Assembly (NCBI RefSeq): GCF_011045115.1
Contig: NZ_JAAKZG010000001.1
Coordinates: 1-64,000 of the forward strand
From: Mesorhizobium zhangyense
GTDB lineage: Bacteria > Pseudomonadota > Alphaproteobacteria > Rhizobiales > Rhizobiaceae
Reading direction: 5' to 3'
Length of the DNA stretch: 64,000 bases
The notes under the pieces: model-generated
Database searches by the model: none
What the model was told of the DNA's origin: nothing
What the model saw: only the letters and a program-made list of their open reading frames with translations
Translations under genes and position numbers: made by a program
Shown: piece after piece, positions 59,228 to 64,000 of the stretch
Layout: each line of letters starts with the position of its first letter
Position numbering within the stretch: the first letter of the stretch is position 1

Positions 59228-59506
59228 TCAGATGTTGCGCCGGGAAGGCGCATGTTCTCTTGGCGCATTGCGCGCTTCGTCGGTGGTCGGAAACCTGATT
59301 ACCCCATCCGGCGTCTCGGAGCCAAGTTTCGTGACCGGGTTCGGACCTGCCTGAACCGATCCCGTGTCCTGATGGTGGCCAATATCCACGACATTTGAAT
59401 TCTGTGCGGTCACATTTTCGCGCCCGCGCAGAAGCGCGAGCAATTCAGGTCTAAGGCCGTCGCCGCGTGAGGTGGCGAGGCTGTGAAGTCCGGTCAATGG
59501 CAGCAT
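59228..59506 (-). CDS. Small unknown protein upstream of hmuQ
   Basis: 92 residues (MLPLTGLHSLATSRGD...), polar and Pro/Gly-rich with no predicted fold by eye: DTGSVQAGPNPVTKLGSETPDGVIRF. The ATG at 59506 has GAGG about 9 bp upstream. It ends 11 bp before hmuQ on the same strand, so if real it is co-transcribed with hmuQ. There is no signal peptide. Haem-locus small proteins are common, but no function is recognised. Confidence 0.5.
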   Translation of the reverse strand: MLPLTGLHSLATSRGDGLRPELLALLRGRENVTAQNSNVVDIGHHQDTGSVQAGPNPVTKLGSETPDGVIRFPTTDEARNAPREHAPSRRNI

Positions 59507-59567
59507 GAAGGTCTTTCCTCATTGAAGTTCGGCATGCGGCCATAGAGCCCGGCAGCGGGAAGAGCCG

Positions 59568-60014
59568 TCACACGCCAAAGGCGATGCCGGTTTTCGTCCC
59601 CGTCTTGAGCTGGCGCATGCAGGCGGCGGGCTCGACGCCGGTGCCGGCGCACTCTGTTGCGTGGTTGATCAGCACCCGGCTGATCTTGGCGCAATCGGCT
59701 CCGGCTAGGTCGAAGCGGGTCACCTTGGTTTTGCCGACCGGCAGTTCCTTGAAATCGAGAACGGTCAGGCGATCGACCACGCCGCTTTCATTGAACAGCG
59801 CGATCTCGAAGGCCGCCCTGGAGAGTTCGGAGCCGAGCGCGTTATTGACCACGAAGGTCAGCCGGCAGCCCTTGTCGGAAGGCTGGGCGCCGTTCAGTTC
59901 GAGGGTCAGGGCAGGCGCCGGCGCGGTTTCCTGAGAATGCGCTGAGGCAATCGGCAGGCATGAAATCGCCGCGGCTGCGACGATGAGACGGGCTGAAGTC
60001 AGGGTGGTGTTCAT
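59568..60014 (-). CDS. Secreted four-cysteine protein of unknown function in haem locus
   Basis: 148 residues. A signal peptide (LIVAAAAISCLPIASA) is followed by a mature domain LTLELNGAQPSDKGCRLTFVVNNAL...RVLINHATECAGTGVEPAACMRQLKTG containing four cysteines that could form two disulfides. The start at 60014 has GGGG 5 bp upstream. A strong hmuR terminator ends only 33 bp upstream. The fold is unfamiliar; similar proteins are seen next to alphaproteobacterial haem receptors. A periplasmic role in haem handling is possible, unproven. Confidence 0.7.
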   Translation of the reverse strand: MNTTLTSARLIVAAAAISCLPIASAHSQETAPAPALTLELNGAQPSDKGCRLTFVVNNALGSELSRAAFEIALFNESGVVDRLTVLDFKELPVGKTKVTRFDLAGADCAKISRVLINHATECAGTGVEPAACMRQLKTGTKTGIAFGV

Positions 60015-60046
60015 GGATGTCCCCAATTGGCTGGTCTGGTCGTTTC

Positions 60047-60081
60047 AAAAAACTCACCGGCGAATGGACTTCGCCGGTGAG
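60047..60081 (-). terminator. Intrinsic terminator after hmuR
   Basis: A 12-bp perfect stem, CTCACCGGCGAA (60053-60064) with its complement at 60070-60081, has a 5-nt loop. On the minus transcript it is followed by TTTTTT. It ends the hmuR transcript 28 bp after its stop. Confidence 0.93.
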
Positions 60082-60109
60082 CGCTGGAGTGTCGCCTCGT
60101 TCCGGGAGG

Positions 60110-62182
60110 TCAGAACTGGAACTGCGTCGACACGTGGAATGTCCGGCCCTGGCCGGAGCCGATGGTGCTCAGCGCCGGTGTGTATTGCTTGTCGAACAGG
60201 TTGGTGACCTTGAAAGCCACATCCACATTCTCGTTGACCTTGTAGTTCGTGAACAGGTCGACGGTCGTGTAGCTCGGCGTCTTCACGTTAATCGGCGTGA
60301 AGGTCGGATCATTGGCATTGCCGACATTCGTCACCCCGTTCGAGACATAGTTGACCCGTGTGCCGACCTCCAGCTTCTGCTCGAGGAAGCGCCCACCGAG
60401 TGTCAGAGCGATGATGTCGTCCGGCAGGTAGCTCAGCGCGCCAAGGCCCGGCTGCTGGCTCGGCAGCTTGGTGTCGGTGTGCGTGTAGGCGATACCACCG
60501 AAAGCCAGGCCGAGATCATAGGTGGCGGCAAGCTCGATGCCGCTCTGGCGTGCTTCACCCGGAACATTCACATATTCGAACATGAAGAACTGCGGATTGA
60601 AGCGGGCCGCGATGAAATCCTCGACCTTCATGTTGTAGTAGCTGGCCTTGACCCGCAGGCTGTCATCGGCAGTGAACAGGCCGTCGCGTTTCACATTGAC
60701 GCCGACTTCCCATCCCTTTTGCGATTCGGGCTTCAGGTCTGGATTGGGCAGGAAGCTTGCCGAAGTGCCGCCGGGATGATCGCCGCCGACCATGGTTTCC
60801 TGCACGGTTGGTGCGCGCATCGACTGCGAATAGGTGACATAGGGCTGAAACCAGTCGAGTGGTTTGACCGCCAGCGTTACCTTCGGATTGAGCGCCCCCT
60901 TCGACTGGTCGACGGTATAGGCGCCACCCGCACGGGGCCCTGCATCGGCTGTTCCGTCCAGATTGTAGAAGTCGTAACGCAGCGCGCCGACCAGTTCGAA
61001 CATGCCGTAGGTGAAGGTGTTTTCCGAAAACACCGCACCGGTGCGGCTGTGGGCATTGGCGGGGTTCACGCCGCCATTGATCGAGGTGACCTTGTCCGTA
61101 AAATATTCAACGCCGTTTTCGGACTTCACCGCGATCTCACCGAAATCCATCAGCGAGGTGTTGGACACGTCGAACCCGACACCGCGGTCATTGATCTTGC
61201 GTCCTACGGAGGTCGCAAATGGCGATGTACTTTTTAGATATTCCATCTGGATGTCATTGTAGTAGCCGTTGACCTTGAGATGGATCAGGTCGTTTCCTGT
61301 CGGGTCGTAACGATAGTTGGCAGTCGCCGTGCGATTCTTGACCTGCTGCTCGTAGGAGTTGGCGGTGAAATCGTTCTGGTAGAAGATGCTACCAAGCGAT
61401 AGGCGGTGATCCTCGCCGAAGCCGAAATCGGCCTTCAACAGGCCCGACACCAGATCCTGCCCGGTATATGGCACAGTCTCACCGTCACCGTTCTTGAAGT
61501 CGTTGGAATCGCGCTTGCTGATTGCCGCTGCAAGTCCGACCGCATCCCGCTTCACACCGCCCGCCAGCATTTCGGAGAAGCCGACGCCGTTGCTGCCCCA
61601 GGAGGCGCGGCCGAGCAGGCCGTATTCCTGGCCGTCACGCACGATGTCCTCGACGCCGATGGTGCGGAAATTGACAGAGCCGGCCAAGCCGCCGCCGCCC
61701 GCCGTTGAAACAGCGCCGCGCTCGACATCGATCTCTGTCAGGAAGTTGGGATCGACATAGGTGAAGCCGCCGGCCTCATGGCCGGTGAAGCGGAAGCTCT
61801 GGCGCACGCCGTCGATCATCGAATTGACGCGGCCCGAACCTTCGAAGCCGCGAATGTTGACGGCAATGCCCGGCTGCTGCGGGTTTTCGCGGGTAAACGT
61901 CCCTGGCACCGAGCGCAGAACGTCGTCGAGGTTTTCACGCCCGAGCTTTTCGAGCGTCTTCTTGTCGACTTTGCCGACGCTCGCCGGGACGTCCTCCGGC
62001 TCGCCAGTGCTGTCTCCGGCACCTGCTCGCCCGCTGGTGATGACAACGCGCTCAAGCTGCGTCACGCGATCCTGCTTTTCGGCCTCGTTCGTTTCCTGGG
62101 CTCTTGCCCCGATTGTTCCGACCAATACGGTCACTGCTGCTCCGCCAAGCAGAACAGCCATATTTCGTGCCACCAGCCCCAT
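60110..62182 (-). CDS. hmuR: TonB-dependent haem receptor
   Basis: 690 residues. A signal peptide (AVLLGGAAVTVLVGTIGARA) is followed by a TonB box region (QLERVVITSG), a plug domain (EDVPASVGKVDKKTLEKLGRENLDDVLRSVPG, NIRGFEGSGRVNSMIDGVRQ), and a 22-strand barrel with NPDLKPESQKGWEVG and aromatic C-terminal TRFHVSTQFQF ending in Phe. It belongs to the haem/haemoglobin receptor family (HmuR/BhuR). It imports haem across the outer membrane using TonB energy. Divergent from hemP/hmuST; the 215-bp gap has paired inverted repeats. Confidence 0.92.
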   Translation of the reverse strand: MGLVARNMAVLLGGAAVTVLVGTIGARAQETNEAEKQDRVTQLERVVITSGRAGAGDSTGEPEDVPASVGKVDKKTLEKLGRENLDDVLRSVPGTFTRENPQQPGIAVNIRGFEGSGRVNSMIDGVRQSFRFTGHEAGGFTYVDPNFLTEIDVERGAVSTAGGGGLAGSVNFRTIGVEDIVRDGQEYGLLGRASWGSNGVGFSEMLAGGVKRDAVGLAAAISKRDSNDFKNGDGETVPYTGQDLVSGLLKADFGFGEDHRLSLGSIFYQNDFTANSYEQQVKNRTATANYRYDPTGNDLIHLKVNGYYNDIQMEYLKSTSPFATSVGRKINDRGVGFDVSNTSLMDFGEIAVKSENGVEYFTDKVTSINGGVNPANAHSRTGAVFSENTFTYGMFELVGALRYDFYNLDGTADAGPRAGGAYTVDQSKGALNPKVTLAVKPLDWFQPYVTYSQSMRAPTVQETMVGGDHPGGTSASFLPNPDLKPESQKGWEVGVNVKRDGLFTADDSLRVKASYYNMKVEDFIAARFNPQFFMFEYVNVPGEARQSGIELAATYDLGLAFGGIAYTHTDTKLPSQQPGLGALSYLPDDIIALTLGGRFLEQKLEVGTRVNYVSNGVTNVGNANDPTFTPINVKTPSYTTVDLFTNYKVNENVDVAFKVTNLFDKQYTPALSTIGSGQGRTFHVSTQFQF

Positions 62183-62251
62183 GTCCCAAAGCTCTCCGGT
62201 ATGTGTTTCATGCGTGCTGGCTCGGTGCTTGCTGGCATTTTTTCATTGATG

Positions 62252-62327
62252 CCGGAGTGATTTAAATCTTGACTCGTTTACTCCGGTATTGCACTGACTA
62301 TTGAACATGATGTTTTGAGTCAAGATT
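62252..62327. promoter_or_regulatory. Interleaved inverted repeats in the hmuR/hemP divergent region
   Basis: AATCTTGACTC (62265-62275) is an exact inverted copy of GAGTCAAGATT (62317-62327). A second pair, CCGGAGT (62252-62258) and ACTCCGG (62280-62286), surrounds the first copy. The two 11-bp halves are well placed to bind one regulator at each divergent promoter. I did not find a standard Irr/ICE or RirA IRO box. Confidence 0.6.
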
Positions 62328-62397
62328 GATTTCAAGGCCGGAACAGAGGTCATCCGACAGGGGAGGCCAAGTTCCAAAACGAAAGGGTCCGACGACC

Positions 62398-62607
62398 ATG
62401 AACAGCCACAATCACCAGGACTTCCACCACCGCAACCGGCGGCCTTTCAACGAAGCGCCGCGGCGTCCCGAACCGCAGCATTTTCCGACACGCACAGTCT
62501 TGAGTTCATCGCTCTTCAACGGTGACCACGAGATCGGCATCGACCATGGCGGATCGCTCTACCGGCTGAAGATCACCCGCCAGGGCAAGCTCATCCTCAA
62601 CAAGTAA
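62398..62607 (+). CDS. hemP: Hemin uptake protein HemP (HmuP)
   Basis: 69 residues. A disordered His/Pro/Arg-rich N-terminus is followed by the conserved HemP core VLSSSLFNGDHEIGIDHGGSLYRLKITRQGKLILNK. HemP/HmuP is a small co-regulator needed for haem receptor expression in rhizobia. The ATG at 62398 is preferred over an upstream in-frame start. It begins the hemP-hmuS-hmuT transcript, 15 bp before hmuS. Confidence 0.92.
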   Translation: MNSHNHQDFHHRNRRPFNEAPRRPEPQHFPTRTVLSSSLFNGDHEIGIDHGGSLYRLKITRQGKLILNK

Positions 62608-62622
62608 GCTCAGGACTTTTCC

Positions 62623-63687
62623 ATGGACGCTCGCGTTAAACCCGCGCCACAAGCAATCCGTCTGGCGAGAGCCGACAATCCCAAAATGCGCGAACGCGAT
62701 CTCGCAAGCCAACTCGGCATCTCCGAGGCCGAGTTGGTTGCGGCGCATTGCGGCGAGGGGGTCGTTCGCGTGGAGCCCCGCGTCAATGACCTGCTGACCG
62801 GCCTCGAGTCCGTCGGCGAGGTGATGGCGCTGACCCGCAATGAAAGTGCCGTCCATGAAAAAATCGGCATCTACGACAAGGTCGTAACCGGCAATCACAA
62901 CGCCATGGTGCTCGGCGAAAACATTGACTTGCGCATATTCCCGAAAATCTGGGCGCATGGTTTTGCCGTCGAAAAGCGCGACGGCGGCGAAATCCGCCGA
63001 AGCCTGCAGTTCTTCGACAAGGAAGGCGAGGCGGTGCACAAGGTGCATCTGCGCAGCACCTCCAATCTCTATGCCTATCAGAAGCTCGTGGCCGATCTCG
63101 CCTCCGTCGATCAGCGACAGACGTTGGATCTTAGCTATGAGGACACGGCCGATGACGGCGCAGAACTGCCGGAGACCTCAACCAGCATCGACGATTTGCG
63201 CGATCGCTGGAGCAAGCTTACCGACACGCATCAGTTCTTCGGCATGTTGCGCACATTGAAACTGTCGCGCCAGCAGGCCGTTCGGATGGTGGGGCAGGAC
63301 TATGCCTGGCTGGTCGACAACGATGCGTTGGCCGCGATGCTGCATCATGCCGCCGAGGGCGAGACGCCGATCATGTGCTTTGTCGGCAATCGCGGCTGCA
63401 TCCAGATCCATTCGGGGCCGGTCAGGAACATCAAGCCGATGGGGCCGTGGATCAATATCCTCGACGAGACCTTCCACATGCACCTGCGGATGGATCACGT
63501 CGGCGAGGTCTGGGCGGTGCGCAAGCCGACGAAAGACGGTCACGTCACCTCGCTCGAGGCCTATGGCGCCGACGGCAAGATGATCATCCAGTTCTTCGGA
63601 AAGCGGCATGAAGGGCAAAGCGAGCGCGAGGACTGGCGCTTCATTGCAGAGAACCTGCCGCGCATTCCGACTTCGACGGCGGCCTGA
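62623..63687 (+). CDS. hmuS: Haem-degrading/trafficking factor HmuS
   Basis: 354 residues with the duplicated HmuS/ChuS fold. The first half contains RDLASQLGISEAELVAAHCG and TRNESAVHEKIGIYD; the second contains RTLKLSRQQAVRMVGQDYAWLVDNDALAAML and IQIHSGPVRNIKPMGPWINILDETFHMHLR. HmuS binds cytoplasmic haem, passes it on or degrades it. Its start follows hemP by 15 bp. Its stop precedes hmuT by 11 bp. Confidence 0.92.
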   Translation: MDARVKPAPQAIRLARADNPKMRERDLASQLGISEAELVAAHCGEGVVRVEPRVNDLLTGLESVGEVMALTRNESAVHEKIGIYDKVVTGNHNAMVLGENIDLRIFPKIWAHGFAVEKRDGGEIRRSLQFFDKEGEAVHKVHLRSTSNLYAYQKLVADLASVDQRQTLDLSYEDTADDGAELPETSTSIDDLRDRWSKLTDTHQFFGMLRTLKLSRQQAVRMVGQDYAWLVDNDALAAMLHHAAEGETPIMCFVGNRGCIQIHSGPVRNIKPMGPWINILDETFHMHLRMDHVGEVWAVRKPTKDGHVTSLEAYGADGKMIIQFFGKRHEGQSEREDWRFIAENLPRIPTSTAA

Positions 63688-63698
63688 GGGGCAGTTCC

Positions 63699-64000
63699 AT
63701 GAGCATCTTCAATCGTATTGCCCGCGGCGCATGTGCTGCCTTCGTGGCTGCGTCCGTCATCGGCGCAGCGACAGTCGCATCCGCGGAAGAAGGCAAGGCC
63801 GTATTTCCCGACACGTCGCGGCTCGTTTCCATCGGTGGATCGATAACGGAAATCGTCTATGCGTTGGGTGAGGAGGGCAAGCTGATCGCCCGCGATTCGA
63901 CCGGCACATACCCCGAGGCGGCGAAGGCGCTGCCCGATGTCGGCTATATGCGGGCTCTGTCTCCCGAAGGCGTGCTGTCGGTCAATCCATCCGGCATTCT
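63699..64000 (+). CDS. hmuT: Haem ABC transporter binding protein HmuT, 5' part
   Basis: The first 100 residues (MSIFNRIARGAC...) run off the right edge, so the gene is incomplete. It opens with a signal peptide (AAFVAASVIGAATVASA, cleavage before EEGK), then RLVSIGGSITEIVYALGEEGKLIARDSTGTYPEAA, the family start of periplasmic haem-binding proteins. It delivers haem to the HmuUV permease, expected just beyond this window. The start at 63699 has GGGGCAG upstream. Confidence 0.88.
   Translation, partial: MSIFNRIARGACAAFVAASVIGAATVASAEEGKAVFPDTSRLVSIGGSITEIVYALGEEGKLIARDSTGTYPEAAKALPDVGYMRALSPEGVLSVNPSGI

Noticed and set aside
1-64000. CRISPR arrays, tRNA/rRNA genes, transposases, prophage genes
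   Set aside because: No regularly spaced direct repeats, no cloverleaf or rRNA segments, and no transposase, integrase or phage structural motifs were seen. The repeats present are inverted intergenic elements.

Overview
The window reads as chromosomal DNA of a Rhizobiales (Hyphomicrobiales) bacterium, most like Mesorhizobium or a near relative. The evidence is high GC throughout, the acpXL-fabF2XL-fabF1XL-adhXL-lpxXL cluster for the very-long-chain fatty acid of lipid A, an hmuR/hemP/hmuST/hmuQ haem locus, a PutA lacking a DNA-binding domain beside an Lrp-type regulator, and palindromic intergenic repeats of the rhizobial mosaic type. I see no tRNA, rRNA, CRISPR array, transposase or phage gene. 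The right edge cuts hmuT.

Layout. 0.1-3.6 kb: an ECF sigma factor overlapping a membrane-anchored VWA protein, then a PadR regulator behind three regularly spaced operator-like octamers. 3.6-9.5 kb: betaine-homocysteine methyltransferase behind a SahR-like palindrome, a DUF1989 protein, an XRE regulator divergent from a fatty acid desaturase, a PhnD-like binding protein and a BASS transporter. 9.5-22.8 kb is the most unusual metabolic stretch. A four-gene unit encodes an MttB-family methyltransferase, a RidA-fold protein, a dimethylglycine-dehydrogenase-like enzyme and a DddP-like DMSP lyase. It is divergent from a class III aminotransferase and an AhpD-like protein. Next come mmsB, isobutyryl-CoA dehydrogenase, and a cupin of the DddQ/DddL type coupled to cobQ.

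22.8-32.6 kb: small regulators and membrane proteins, a TerB protein, a complete dipeptide-type ABC importer and an M20 deacylase. The importer carries a repeat element translated in frame inside its ATPase and a 53-bp perfect inverted repeat inside the operon. 32.7-35.4 kb: an exported amine-oxidoreductase module (Tat flavoprotein, cytochrome c, secreted RidA). 35.7-40.8 kb: an L,D-transpeptidase and a cytoplasmic SoeABC-type sulfite:quinone oxidoreductase. 41-46.6 kb: the lipid A VLCFA cluster and a periplasmic phosphatase. 46.7-54.3 kb: AEC transporter, beta-carbonic anhydrase, gabD, galM, an AT-rich orphan ORF, KDG kinase, and a FixH-like/MauG-like pair. 54.3-58.5 kb: putR and putA. 58.5-64 kb: haem uptake and degradation.

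A common theme is catabolism of methylated osmolytes and amino acids. Betaine can feed Bmt, MttB-like and DMGDH-like enzymes. DMSP could feed DddP and the cupin. Sulfite can be oxidised by SoeABC. Proline goes through PutA, valine through IBD/MmsB, and amines through the exported flavoprotein. Two independent DMSP-lyase candidates about 10 kb apart, and the Tat flavoprotein/cytochrome c/secreted RidA trio, are the best leads. All functions are inferred from sequence motifs read by eye, and no database search was run.
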